Position numbers and translations under genes: made by a program
In this document: piece after piece, positions 12,601 to 21,756 of the stretch
Position numbering within the stretch: the stretch's first letter is position 1
Layout of the letters: each line of letters starts with the position of its first letter
Origin: Holothuria scabra
Lineage: Eukaryota; Echinodermata; Holothuroidea; Aspidochirotida; Holothuriidae
NCBI GenBank assembly: GCA_037179385.1
Contig: CM074181.1
Location: 48,752,394-48,816,393, forward strand
Length of the DNA: 64,000 nt
Direction of reading: 5' to 3'
Notes under the pieces: model-generated
Told to the model about the DNA's origin: nothing
What the model saw: the letters and a program-made list of their open reading frames with translations, nothing else
Database searches by the model: none

Positions 12601-15600
12601 TCTCTCACCCCAAACAGCGCCAATTCTCCAAACCTTCTTACTTAAATCCCTCCCACAATTTTCTGCTTTATTGGTACTCTGCATTGTTTGAATTAGCTGT
12701 TAATTAAAGAGCTGAGCCAATGGAGAATTTGTGTTAACCACTACAAGAATTGTAGTTTGGGGTGAGAGAATTGGCCCTTTAAAATAAATAATGGGAGAGC
12801 AAAATTAGAAGGTAAAGTGACTACATCATCTGTAGGGCATTATACACAAGTATAATTCTGTTATGAAAAGGGTAACAAAAGATGGTGGTTTAATTGGTAT
12901 GGACATATTTTTGAACAGGTCTTACCATTTATGTAGAGGACAGAGTGAGCATAATAAGGGAAAGGAAGGTTCTGATTCTTTCCTTGCAAAGGCAGTAGGA
13001 ATCGATGCAATGATATTTTTTCTTTCTACGATGTTCCAAATTAAACAGTTACATACACATCTTTTGCTCTGGTACTAGGTTTGTTAGTGGAAATTCCCAG
13101 AGCCATTAATTCATTGACTGCAAAATATGCAGAAACTTTTTTCCTTCTAGGAGGTGAAAACATGCATTTCAATAGCATTCTGAAGATATGGATGTTTGAA
13201 ATGTATGTTTTTCTTGAGGTGCAGTGTATAATGGGAAATTTGTGATGTCATTGTGTCAAGTTAATTTGACATTGCTTTCAATATATTTATTATATTGATG
13301 CTGAGAGAGTTTTGGGAAATTTACAAGAAACGGTTTTAAAATATTCCAACAGTATCAAATTTCAAGGACAAACAGGACATTCAATTATTAAAAAAACATT
13401 TAACAAAAGGAAGCTAATGCAATGTGCCCACAGTACATAACTTCCTGTGGCTTTGTTGAAAATTGAGGTATTTTGTAACAAAAACCACTCATCTTTAAAG
13501 TGAGATTCATTGAGCTTATCGGAGAATCTGGACAGCAAGTGATGGTCTGATTTCAGTCGGCCATAGCTGTGGTCTATCACCTTTTAATCTTTCAATTTCC
13601 TTGCTTAACTGTATCATTGATGGTTGTACACTAAATTGTATCTAAATTCCTTTAATTTCACTGAATACAAGGGTTTAAAGCTTGATGTAGACAATAAATA
13701 AAGATGATTTAAGTCGGGAGGTCAGGAGTTCCGAGTCCTGGCTTGGTCATACCGAAGACTTTAAAAATGGAGGTCTACTGCCATTGTGCTTGGTGCTCAG
13801 CATAATCAATGGAGTAGGGAAAGTAAGCCAGTGAGCTGCAACTGGAAAAAAGGCTGTGGCCCACTGTACTTGAACCAATTGGTTCCAATTTGGGCTGTAA
13901 AACTCCATCTTACCTAACCTAACCTTCTAAAAGATTTGCCATGAACCACCTGATTTTACTAATGTCAAGGCGGGTGTTTCAACTTTCCCTAAACCATAGG
14001 TTGCCACCAGAGCTGTCATCAGCACATCATGACAACAGGCTTATCATTCTGGACTTCTGTCCTATTTGACCTGACCATTTTAAAGAAGTCCTATTTGACC
14101 TGGCCATTTTAAAGAAGTCCTATTTGAACTGGCCATTTTAAAGAAGTCCTATTTGAACTGGCCATCTTAAAAAAGTCCTAATTGAACTGGCCATTTTAAA
14201 GAAGTCCTATTTGAACTGGCCATTTTAAAGAAGTCCTATTTGAACTGGCCATTTTAAAGAAGTCCTATTTGAACTGGCCATTTTAAAAAGTCCTATTTGA
14301 ACTGGCCATTTTAAAGAAGTCCTATTTGAACTGGCCATTTTAAAGAAGTCCTATTTGAACTGGCCATTTTAAAGAAGTCCTATTTGAACTGGCCATTTTA
14401 AAAAGTCCTATTTGAACTGGCCATTTTAAAAAAGTCCTATTTGAACTTGCCATTTTAAAGAAGTCCTATTTGAACTGGCCTTTTTAAAAAGTCCTATTTG
14501 AACTGGCCATTTTAAAGGGTGATGAAGCAGCTGGTAAAGAAGCAGTTTACGCTAGAGTAGCTAAGGGAGAGTCGATACACCTGCCAAGACAATAGGAGAG
14601 TCGGGTGGTTCACTTGAAAATATGTCATGCACCATATGAAATAATAATTATGTTGTATGATGTTTTTTATTTGAATAGGAATACAAAAAATTGTTCAGTG
14701 GAAAGTACTACGTAATGGACTACACGTTCTATCACATACCCGAGGGATCTTATGTTGTTTCAGTAAGTGGATTATTAATTAAACATAATTTTTGTTTGTT
14801 ATCATTGCCCAAAAGCCAGACACAACTGACTGGAAATTCACCTGACCTATTTACTGTTAAATTTATTTGCGTCCCTTTTGCAAATAATGTTTGTTTATTG
14901 GTAGGCCAAAATGCTAATTTCAAGTGTTGTACAACATAGTTTAACAAACTGTCTTTTTCTTAACAAATTAGGAGCCATATTAAGGCCTAAAGAAGCATAA
15001 ACTCACTCTGTCAAAAGTACAATGTTTCAGTGAGCAACACCTGCCTTCTCAAGTGTCTTGAGAGATTTCAAAATAACTTTGGGGTGAATTGGACAAGAAT
15101 TTGCCCCTTGTTGGCCAATTTTTATTATCATTTGACAAGATGGATACATCTGTGATCTGCTGGCTAGCTATATGTGTCATAAATATATACGTGACATAGC
15201 AGAGGGAGAAAAATGCAGGGAAAAACATCTGGAATGTAAATATTATGAAGTTGTTTTAGCTCCTGACTTCAATATGTCTATTTCCATTTTACATTAAGGT
15301 ACAAGCTAATGTTAATTCAAGTCTTTGTGAGGATGAACCATATTGGGGCCACAGACCATGTAGGATTGCCTACTCCAAAAATTTTACAGTTGACAGGATA
15401 CCTACAAAGGAACCACTAAATGGTTCTACAGTTGGTTCAGATAATGACACAATACAACCTCCTCTTCAACCATCAATAAAGCCTGGTGAGTTTATTTTAC
15501 CTACAACATTTTTGCCAGATATATGACATTTAACTGTTCTTATTCCTGTAAGGTGCAAAAACAAAGTTTCCAAAGTTAGAGTGGGGGGGGGAGGGCAGGG

Positions 15601-18600
15601 AGAGGTCATAGTAGTACAATTTTGTCAATTTTTAAATGTTGTGTGACATCAAAATGACAAAATTAGGTATTTGATATAAAAAAGCATCAAAATCCAAGAA
15701 AATAGTTGCAACTCCCATCAAAATCCTTCAAAAATTGACCATTTTACAGGGCAATTTCTAATTTGCACACCATCATTAATAAATATGAGCTCAATATGCA
15801 AATATTGTGATGTCATGAGAGGGACATGCTATATATGGCTTATGTTATCCTTTGTTTTTACAATCTGTGTTTCAAGAACAGTAGTTGCAGTATCTTAAAG
15901 TGAAAATCCACTCACTCCAGTTTCAATTAGTATACCATAAAATATCCTGTTTCATGAATGGTTCTTGAGAATCGTGACCATTTTTTCTCACTTCATTTAT
16001 GAAATTTACAAGGATTTTTTAGTTAGATGGAGTTTTACAGCCCAGTTTCCACCCTATTGTTTAAGTCGAGCCGACCACAACAGTCTTTTTTCCAGTTGTG
16101 GCTCACTGGCTTGTTTTCTCTACTTCATTGCTTATGCCGAGCACAACGACAGTAGGTTCCCTTTTAATAAGAGTCTTTGGTTTGACCTGGGAATCAAACC
16201 TGAGCCTTCAGCGCATTATGACACTTGCTTAAAAGTATGGCCACCCTGACTAGACCTCACAAAGGGGAGGTCAGGTGATAAAATCCTCCTTATCTGTTAA
16301 TTTATGAGTGTGTTCCCACTTGAGAATGACCAGGCGATCAGATCCGGTTCAGACCTGGCGCAGGCATTCAATTTGTAAGTGGGAACGCTATCATTCCCCG
16401 GATCAGATCCCGAGAGCTTGATCGCCCCTTCGGGGAGGATCAGACCGCGCGCAGGCGATCAAGAAAACAAGTGGGAACACAACGGGGGATCAAGGTGACC
16501 CGAGATCAATGACTTACTTCCGCAGTGAAGCTCCTCACGCCACACAAACGCGTGTAAACAAACCTGACCTGCACACATAATTTCAATGAAACAACTTCCT
16601 GTTACTTGAACCGGAGGAGGGGATCAGATCTCGCGCAGGCGATCAAATGGGAACACTCATGCGGTTGGTCACAAACTTTTCTAGTTGATTGAGCTTGGGG
16701 CGATCAACATGGGGGGATCAAATGGGAACACGGCCTATTTGTTGTATGAAACCACTATCACCTATAGAATAGCACTCAAGCCCTGCCCTGTGAGGAAATG
16801 TTTTCAGTTGATTACACAGCAGATAAGCTACTGAAATATCCAGTGATTGCAGAGTTAAATCTTTTGTTTAGATTATGAACAGGAATCTTTTAATTACCCA
16901 AAGAAGGGCTCATATGTCACTCAGAATAAATCAGCCATGTTCTCAGTAACCAAATTCAATTGGATATGGTAACAGATACCCAGTTTATGATTCCAAAATC
17001 AGAGTTTGGATCTCAAAGCAGGTGAGTTCATATTGCATGAGAGGTGGATGCTCTTAAAAGAAGTACTTGAATAATCCTGAATGTGTAACTTTTATGTCTG
17101 GATATCATGAAAGATACCTAGAAGAATAATAGGATAAAATTTGTGGGATTTATCTATTGTTTTGAAATAAGTCTGGATAGTTATCTGCCTTTGCCCTTTA
17201 CATGCTGCCAGAAATGAATAGTAGGACGTACGTTTTAGCCAATGTTACCCCAGAAAAAGGGGTTCTCTTGGGTGAAGCTTGTCTCTGTAATTGCAGCAGT
17301 TAACCCAGTTTAAACCTGAACTTTGTTGCGTTATGGAGCAAATAGTCTTTGAAGGGGGCAAACACCTTTAACTTCATGGATCTCAAGATACCTGAACAGG
17401 AATTTCTCTGATAGATTCAGGATTATTAGTTGCCAGCTTGATATGGCTAAAACTTGCTGTTTGCTTCTAGCATCATGAATACATACTAAAGCAGCAGTCA
17501 TGCTACAATGAATTCAACGATTCGACAGATTTGCAGGTTCTTTGAGACTAGAGATTGAGAGGATTTTAACAAAAACCCACGAAAATGGTGTTGGAATCTG
17601 ATCTAAATTTAGTTTAGCGTGACTGCAGTTTTATGCCATGCTTTCAAGAATCAACATGCCAAAACAAGCTCACATTGAAACTTGAATATTACATTCTTGG
17701 ACAGCTTACATTCTGAGACTGAAGCAAACAAAGTTAACAAAGCCGCCATCCAAGAATTGAGCTGTTTGCTTGAAACCTGCTCCCTTTGTGTTCATGTGTT
17801 ATTTCACGGCCACACTCTCCACAACATGTTAACAAAGAACTATGTCAAATGTCCTTCTCTCAATAATCTACGAGAGTACAGGATGCAATATAGAACAGCC
17901 TGTTCCTATTCTTCTGTTACTGCAGGTGTGGTGAATTATCACTTCAGAGTCTACTGGGTGAAATTATAGCTCAACTCAGGCTTGTGCTTCAACTTTTCAT
18001 GAAGTACTCTTGATTGTTGGTTGAAACAAGTTTTTATTTTGTTATTCCGCAGATTTTCCAGAGGGACTATCATTGGTTGCTGTATTGGTGATTGTTTTCT
18101 CTGCAGTTATTTTTTGTTTGCTCTTGGTCATCTTCATCTTCATTTGTCTCAAGAGAATGTGTGAGCACAGAAAGTGTGAAGGTGAGGTTGACTACGGGTA
18201 AACCCTTCCTTTTGTGCCTATTGTACATATATAAAGGCCCAATTCTCTCATCCCAAACAGTACCAATTCTCCTAACCTTCTTACTTATGCCCCTCCCACA
18301 ATTGTATGAAATTCACCCTCATCCAGACACAATCTCAGTTTATTGTTTCAGGGGGAGTACAGTTTGGGATGAGAGGATTAGCCCTTTAAACTTGATTTGT
18401 TGACATTTAAGGAGCAATCAGAGTTTGTCTTTACAAGTTTTCCATGACTTTAATTCTGCACCACAATTATACATTGAATTCAAACTAACAAAATGTAATC
18501 TTTCATCATGGTCTAACATTGTGATTGGTTACTGTATGGATGAGGTTATCAAGTCTTACATGTGTGTGGAATTTTGTTACCTGAAAGTCCCATATGAGAG

Positions 18601-20961
18601 TAAATAATATAAACTGTTCTTCATTAATCTACCAATGTGTTCACATTTCAGTTTTTGGTTTCGATGATAAGAGAAACCAATGCAATCATGATGGCGTGCG
18701 TGTGTATGTGTGTGTGTGTGTGTATGTTTGTGTGTGTTTGTGACACTTTGCTTGTTAACACGATATCTCAAGATAGGAATGTCTGACAGTTTTCAAACTT
18801 GGTACATAGATGTGCCATATTGAGAGGAAGAACCCTATCATTTTTGGTGGAGGTCAAAGGTCATCTGGGGTCACCAGGGGTCAAAGTCTGAAAACCTTGT
18901 TAACACAATATCTGAAGATAGAAAGCTTGGATAGATTTCATATTTGGTATGTGAATGCGTTATAGTCAGCAGATGGTCCCTATCGTTTTGGGGGTAGGTC
19001 AAAGGTCATCTGCAGTCACCAGGGGTCAAGGTCTGAAAATCTCGTTAACACGATATCTTGAGGTAGAAATCTTGATTAGATTTCATATTTAGTATGTGAA
19101 TGTGTTATGGTCAGGAGATGGTCCCTATTATTTTTGGTGGAGGTCAAAGGTCATCTGGGGTCACCAGGGGTCAAAGTATGGAAACCTCGTTAGCATAATT
19201 TCTCAAGGTAGGAAACTTGGATAGATTTCATATTTGGTATGTGGATGCGTTATAGTTAGTAAATGTTTCCTATTGTTTTTGATGAAGGTCAAAGGTCATC
19301 TGGGGTCACCAGGGGTCAAAGTCTGAAAATCTTGTTAACAGAATATCTCAAGGTAGGAAACTTGGATAGATTTCATATTGAGTATGTGGATGCCTTATAG
19401 TCAGTAGATGGTCCCTATTGTTTTTGACGGGGGCCAAAGGTCATCTGGGGTCACTGGGGGTCAAAGTCTGAAAATCTCGTAAACACAATATCTCAAGAAA
19501 GGAAGCTTGGATAGATTTCATATTTGGTGTGTTGATGCGTTATAGTCAGTTGATGGTCCTCATTGTTTTTGGCGTAGGCCAAAGGTCAGCTGGGGTCACT
19601 GGGAGTCAAAGTCTGAAAACTTAATTAACACGATATCTCAAGAAAGGCAGCTGGGATAGATTTCATGTTTGGGTTTGTAGATGCATTATGGTCAGAGGAT
19701 GGTCCCCATTTTTTTGGCAGATATGAAAGATCATCTGGGGTCTCCAGGGGTCAAAGCCCGGGAACCTTCTTAAATATGATCTTTCAAGATAGCTGTTTGT
19801 CCATTTGTCTGTGTGTTGTTTGTATGTCTAGCTATGTATGGCTTTTATGAAGGTCAAAGGGTCATCTGGAATGACAAAATTATATTTTGAACATGCTAAT
19901 ATAACATTTGAATGAGAAGATAATGGTGCATGATGGCACTCTTTGAAACGGAAAATTCATGAATTATCGAAACCTCAATGCATTTTTGCATTCTGGTTGA
20001 TATATCTATTGTGTGGTTGATCTGATGTACAACCGATAGTTTGGTCAAAATCGGTGAATCTTTATTTTAAGTGAGTATTGTTGATCTGCATTCCCATCAG
20101 AGTTTGAACCAGAGTGGTAGATCAAGATCCGCTTCTGGGGCTCACTCAAGTGAAGACGGTTGCAATACAACCCTGTTAACCATACTCCCGGTGAATCAGA
20201 CATTTGGACAGGGACCCTGGATTAATATGAAGTACCAAATGCAGCAAGAAGTCACCAAAGCATAAGCAAACATACAGAAATCAATTCTTCTGCTAGCTGA
20301 ATCAAATAATCTTCCTGCTTGCTGCAGGGAGAAAGCACAGGACTAGAGGGGACTATTTTAGGTTAATTACTGTTTGTAAACATCAAAGGTTTTGTCCATC
20401 TCATGAATGGGAACACCGCTTTGAAAACTATGTGGTTCTATTCACATGAAATTACTTAACAGTGAGTTGTGGCAAGTCCTTGGGTGGCATTAATAATTTC
20501 TTTTTTGTAAAATTGCTCTATTGTTACATATGCTGTTTTGCAGGCACATTTACTTGTACGTGATATTCATTTGTTTTTATGTAGATGGGGGTGATTTTAG
20601 GACGGTCCGCCCTGATGATTCTATCTGTGGACTGGACTACAAAACTCTTGAAACTCCGGGTAACGATAACGTCAGGCGTTTATTAAATGACCCACTCTAT
20701 TGGATATCAGCTGATACAGAAACATCTGTTGGGGACCCCACTCCTAGTGATGTATTTTCTCTGGATGACACTACAGTTACTGATAGTTGTGAATATGCAG
20801 CACACAGACAGAGACAGTTGCCATGGAAACAGCCACTCCTCATCCCACTTGAAATGCAGAAGACAAACTTGAGACAGGCAAATGGGTACCATCCAGTGAC
20901 GCAAGATGTGTCAAGTCTTGACCAGAACAGGAATGAGATAGAAAATGGAGACATTACTTAA
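2678..20961 (+). CDS. Uncharacterised type I transmembrane receptor-like protein (12 exons, 5' end missing)
   Basis: Exons at 2678-2745, 3778-3829, 4331-4528, 7449-7576, 8538-8691, 10551-10639, 10962-11016, 12165-12406, 14679-14762, 15299-15485, 18053-18181 and 20585-20961 all have AG/GT borders, and every junction is phase-compatible. The joined product is at least 586 residues. Residues 1-423 form a putative extracellular region with 12 N-glycosylation sequons and a cysteine cluster (ECVLCNGC). Residues 424-451 are one hydrophobic helix followed by the stop-transfer residues KR. The tail of 135 residues is acidic and polar, with DYKTL and other tyrosines. The alternating strands (LPGVSYKIFVYLP, IPEGSYVVSVQANV) resemble two fibronectin-III or cytokine-receptor-like modules. 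An IL-17-receptor-type ectodomain is conceivable, but no SEFIR, TIR or kinase domain follows the membrane segment. The first exon, with the signal peptide, was not found. Function unknown. Confidence 0.75.
3030..3600 (+). repeat. Dispersed repeat, also present inverted at 15630-15995
   Basis: Shares several blocks with 15630-15995 in opposite orientation: the segment around 'tgatgtcat', 'atttgcatattgagctcata', 'ggcaatt' and 'aaaatgacaaaattaggtat'. No coding or terminal repeat structure seen. Confidence 0.5.
3778..3829 (+). CDS. Receptor exon 2
   Basis: 52 bases between ttcattttattacag and gtaagt, entering in phase 0 and leaving in phase 1. It reads FQKGGNSVCNRSIVSGN, with one cysteine and the sequon NRS. 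Confidence 0.7.
4331..4528 (+). CDS. Receptor exon 3 (cysteine cluster)
   Basis: Acceptor tctcttttgcag, donor TTAG|gtaagt, phases 1 and 1. It encodes the most cysteine-rich part of the ectodomain, DECVLCNGCSVLPQYC, plus sequons NIS, NST and NLS. The pattern of closely spaced cysteines followed by a beta-strand-like segment suggests the start of a disulphide-bonded extracellular module. Confidence 0.8.
4655..4995 (+). repeat. Dispersed repeat resembling 42728-42998
   Basis: Starts with a T-rich segment, then 'acatatatacatac', and continues with 'gcgaaaggaagtacacaaaa' and 'ccccgaggggtgtg'. The insertion inside the LINE at 42728-42998 has the counterparts 'gtgaaaggaagtgatctaca' and 'cccatgggggctt'. 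The end is a CCCCACCC-rich low-complexity tract. Confidence 0.45.
5527..5848 (-). mobile_element. TTAA MITE, copy a (diverged)
   Basis: Left end shows 'tctcaccccaaacta', right end 'ctggggtggcaagatttgg' then CCTTTAA. Internal blocks shared with the other copies include 'tgaggatgagtttt' and 'gctgtagctc'. More diverged than the other copies. Confidence 0.55.
6009..6212 (+). mobile_element. TTAA MITE, copy b (partial)
   Basis: Begins 'aaaggctgaatcctctcacc', contains 'aatatgagctttggtgctc' and 'tcaatcaaatagctgtgcca', and ends 'gtgagaggattaggtattta'. Lacks the CTCCCAC block found in full copies. Confidence 0.6.
6984..7100 (+). repeat. SINE family A, 5'-truncated fragment
   Basis: Carries only the body and tail part: 'tggtactcagcataagcaat', 'acaagccagtgagccacaac', 'cttgaaccaat', 'ggaaactgggcc'. 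A smaller related piece is at 6229-6290. Confidence 0.6.
7449..7576 (+). CDS. Receptor exon 4
   Basis: Acceptor gtttttctacag, donor GAG|gtatta, phases 1 to 0. It encodes WQNVTQVIFEVIELSEN and a following acidic stretch ending DDAKFDE. The alternating hydrophobic pattern indicates beta strands. Confidence 0.75.
8538..8691 (+). CDS. Receptor exon 5
   Basis: Acceptor ccattccttgcag, donor CCAG|gtaaag, phases 0 to 1. It reads RDIYYIPINFLWKPDSHEIL and MLPGVSYKIFVYLPEQ. The LPGVSYKIFVY segment looks like the F-strand region of a fibronectin-III fold (L-x-P-G-x-x-Y-x-[VI]), the best domain hint in this gene. Confidence 0.8.
9215..9443 (+). repeat. SINE family A, copy
   Basis: B-box-like GGTTTGATTCCC, then 'gagtcataccaaagactcta', 'gtgatgctccgcataaagca' and 'caagccagtgagctacag', ending in (taac)n at 9427-9441. 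Start estimated; the A-box half is poorly preserved. Confidence 0.7.
9545..10020 (+). repeat. DR1-bearing repeat, 5' part with hairpin and (TG)n
   Basis: Begins with an inverted repeat GGTTCCTT..AAGGAACC (9545-9570), then a (GT)n run at ~9587-9623, then about three units of a roughly 145-bp repeat. Two units contain perfect AGGTCAAAGGTCA (9736-9748, 9988-10000). The same layout recurs at 18645-19870 and 28341-30155. Confidence 0.65.
10551..10639 (+). CDS. Receptor exon 6
   Basis: Acceptor ttgtttatag, donor AAT|gtaagt, phases 1 to 0. It encodes DNIKFDYSINTNGNEEMFF and then KDHQALYKLN. It lies between two terminal signatures of the DR1-bearing repeat family (9545-9570 and 10788-10820), which is unusual for a host exon. 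Confidence 0.7.
10788..10822 (+). repeat. 3' terminal signature of the DR1-bearing repeat
   Basis: 'caaggaaccacagtgcccat' then 'tgggctcttgtttt' matches the end of the copy at 30121-30155 almost base for base. Here it lies after receptor exon 6, separated from its 5' part. Confidence 0.55.
10962..11016 (+). CDS. Receptor exon 7
   Basis: Short exon LIEGQSTDNFPFFCNSLT. The acceptor is attgctttcag (phase 0). The alternative AG eleven bases upstream (ttgtgtttag) would break the phase. Donor ACAT|gtaagt (phase 1). Confidence 0.7.
11813..12071. mobile_element. piggyBac-like MITE, GC-rich
   Basis: Bounded by TTAA on both sides (11813-11816, 12068-12071). Inverted termini are CCCTTTACCGTTGT and ACAACGGTAAAGGG, 14 bases and perfect. 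TTAA duplications are the hallmark of piggyBac elements. The body is GC- and CpG-rich within an AT-rich intron and has no transposase ORF. Confidence 0.8.
12165..12406 (+). CDS. Receptor exon 8
   Basis: Largest ectodomain exon. Acceptor acttctcatttcag, donor GAG|gtaggt, phases 1 to 0. It encodes about 80 residues including ISYWMSDISVNDTGNTAVAT and ANYTISLLNFENHDLV, with beta-strand periodicity and the sequons NDT and NYT. Confidence 0.8.
12589..12782 (+). mobile_element. TTAA MITE, copy c (internal deletion)
   Basis: Starts 'aaaggctgaattctctcacc' and ends 'ggggtgagagaattggccct' TTAA. The middle third of full copies is missing. Confidence 0.7.
13520..13576 (+). repeat. Short match to the LINE endonuclease region
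   Basis: The stretch from 'tggacag' through 'tgatggtctgattt' and 'agtcggccat' closely matches 37570-37615 inside the LINE. Probably a small LINE remnant. Confidence 0.35.
13712..13926 (+). repeat. SINE family A, copy
   Basis: B-box-like GAGTTCCGAGTCCTGG, 'tcataccgaagactttaaaa', 'tggtgctcagcataatcaat', 'aagccagtgagctgcaactg', and an (acctaacc)-type tail. Confidence 0.7.
14046..14517 (+). repeat. 29-bp minisatellite, about 16 units
   Basis: Tandem units of 29 bases (a few 27 through loss of GA), each containing 'gtcctatttgaactggccat' followed by TTTTAAAGAA. The first two units have 'gacctg' instead of 'gaactg'. It lies in the receptor intron before exon 9, has no spacers, and is not a CRISPR. 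Confidence 0.95.
14679..14762 (+). CDS. Receptor exon 9
   Basis: Acceptor tttttatttgaatag, donor TCA|gtaagt, phase 0 on both sides. It reads EYKKLFSGKYYVMDYTFYH and then IPEGSYVVS, a second fibronectin-like F-strand motif. Confidence 0.75.
15299..15485 (+). CDS. Receptor exon 10 (end of ectodomain, stalk)
   Basis: Acceptor ttccattttacattaag, donor CCTG|gtgagt, phases 0 to 1. It begins VQANVNSSLCEDEPYWGHRP, with C then PC likely forming a disulphide, and ends in a low-complexity Ser/Thr/Pro/Asn stalk (sequons NGS, NDT) leading to the membrane. Confidence 0.75.
15630..15995 (-). repeat. Dispersed repeat, inverted copy of 3030-3600
   Basis: Same blocks as at 3030-3600 in reverse order and complement, including 'tatgagctcaatatgcaaat'. 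The two copies lie in introns of the same gene. A partial match also occurs near 13230-13370. Confidence 0.5.
16017..16250 (-). repeat. SINE family A, copy
   Basis: Reverse orientation: tail 'ttagttagatgg' on the left, body 'gtggctcactggcttgtttt', and a well-preserved B box (minus strand AGGTTTGATTCCC) at the right end. Confidence 0.7.
16307..16735. mobile_element. CpG-rich MITE, copy 1
   Basis: Termini TGTGTTCCCACTTGA and TCAAATGGGAACACG are inverted to each other, and the 'gtgggaac'/'tgggaaca' motif recurs internally. The body is rich in CpG (gcgcaggcgatcaa, cgcgcgcaggcgatc) inside an AT-rich intron. No ORF. A related copy is at 55860-56232. Confidence 0.65.
18053..18181 (+). CDS. Receptor exon 11 (transmembrane helix)
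   Basis: Acceptor ttttgttattccgcag, donor GAAG|gtgagg, phase 1 on both sides. After DFPEG comes an uninterrupted 28-residue hydrophobic stretch (LSLVAVLVIVFSAVIFCLLL and onward to IFICL), then the basic stop-transfer KRMCEHRKCE. This gives an N-out type I topology with a dedicated membrane exon, as in many receptor genes. Confidence 0.85.
18231..18389 (+). mobile_element. TTAA MITE, copy d (short)
   Basis: 'aaaggcccaattctctcatc', 'ccaattctcctaaccttctt' and 'gacacaatctcagtttattg', then a jump to the right end 'gggatgagaggattagccct' TTAA. Confidence 0.75.
18645..19870 (+). repeat. 145-bp tandem array with DR1 motifs
   Basis: After a degenerate GGTTTC..GAAACC hairpin and a (TG)n tract (18699-18740), seven units follow with a spacing of exactly 145 bases. 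The motif AGGTCAAAGGTCA is perfect at 18851, 18996, 19141 and 19286, slightly changed at ~19431 and 19576, and decayed at ~19721. Each unit also has 'ctggggtcaccaggggtcaa' or close. It lies in the intron before the last receptor exon. Confidence 0.9.
20585..20961 (+). CDS. Receptor exon 12 (cytoplasmic tail and stop)
   Basis: Acceptor tgtttttatgtag, phase 1, open to TAA at 20959-20961. The tail is rich in D, S, T and Q and contains LDYKTLE (a YxxL-type motif), EYAAH and GYHPV. These tyrosines could be phosphorylation or sorting sites. No recognisable enzymatic or death/TIR/SEFIR-type domain is visible, so signalling would have to go through short motifs or partners. Confidence 0.8.
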
Positions 20962-21430
20962 GGTTATGGACCTTCAGACCAGGTGGTAGCCAGAACTCCA
21001 TCCTTTATTGAGTTGTCCACTCATAAAGAAGATCTTAGAGCTGTGAATATGGTTACCATAGTTGTGGCTGTGGTGAGGCTGGATGTTGATGTCAGGTTGG
21101 GATGAAATGACCTCGGAAAGGGTCAATTGATATTTCTGTGGCGATATTACTGACTTTGAGATAACTTTCATAGTTTAGGAGTCTTTCTTTGTTCATGCTG
21201 AAGGGACAAGAAGTACAACTTCAATAGAAGATGGAAATGTCGTTTTTTCCTGAAGGTATTCCGTTAGATCTGTAAAGGTGGATGCAGGAATACATCTGGT
21301 AAAGTAGACTGCTCAGGGAATTGAATTGAATATGGATTTCAAGAAAGAAAGAAAGTTTAAAGTTTTTATACAAACAAAGTTGAAAAACCTGTGACATGTT
21401 GAAAGTCACTTATAAAGATAGAATAGTTGA

Positions 21431-21436
21431 AATAAA
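21431..21436 (+). terminator. Candidate polyadenylation signal
   Basis: AATAAA about 470 bases after the receptor stop codon, in AT-rich sequence. It is the first canonical hexamer downstream on this strand that I noticed; its use is unproven. Confidence 0.35.
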
Positions 21437-21598
21437 CAACTTAAATACCTGAGACAATGAATTGATTTTTTCCAGGTAGTATTGCAGTCTTTATTAGTAA
21501 TTGTGAATTTATTTGAACTGATTTCAAAGACAAGAACTGATTTTAGACAGAGTGTCTTTTCCCTTGACAGATTTTTGGGGTTCACACGTGTTTTGCCT
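21437..21598. other. 3' flank of receptor gene, nothing further recognised
   Basis: AT-rich sequence between the candidate poly(A) signal and the first downstream mobile element. Confidence 0.4.
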
Positions 21599-21756
21599 TA
21601 GTGGCGCAGCCCCAGGGGGGGTAGAGAACCCCCACGACCCAACCTTGCAATGCAAAAACACCTAAAATCCTAAAATAGTGGCTTCTTTCTCTATCCTTAT
21701 ACTTTTCCCTCATGTCGTGCCCCAAACCCCCATGACACAATCCTGGCTATGTGCCA
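21599..21756. mobile_element. hAT-like MITE (GTGGCGCAGCC family)
   Basis: Ends 'tagtggcgcagcccc' and 'tcctggctatgtgcca', with shared interior 'acccaaccttgcaatgcaaa', 'gtcgtgcccc', 'cccccatgacacaatcctgg'. The second copy is at 38805-38999. Confidence 0.65.

Noticed and set aside
14046..14517. CRISPR-like array
   Set aside because: Units are directly adjacent with no spacers and the genome is eukaryotic; it is a minisatellite.
17926..17957. Extra receptor exon between exons 10 and 11
   Set aside because: The acceptor (cttctgttactgcag) is good, but the only nearby donor leaves phase 0 while exon 11 needs phase 1. Could be a cryptic site.
18577..18771. Minus-strand open frame rich in HTHT
   Set aside because: It is the translation of a (TG)n microsatellite.
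20697..20954. Minus-strand frames opposite the receptor tail exon
   Set aside because: They mirror the coding exon on the other strand and have no splice signals of their own.
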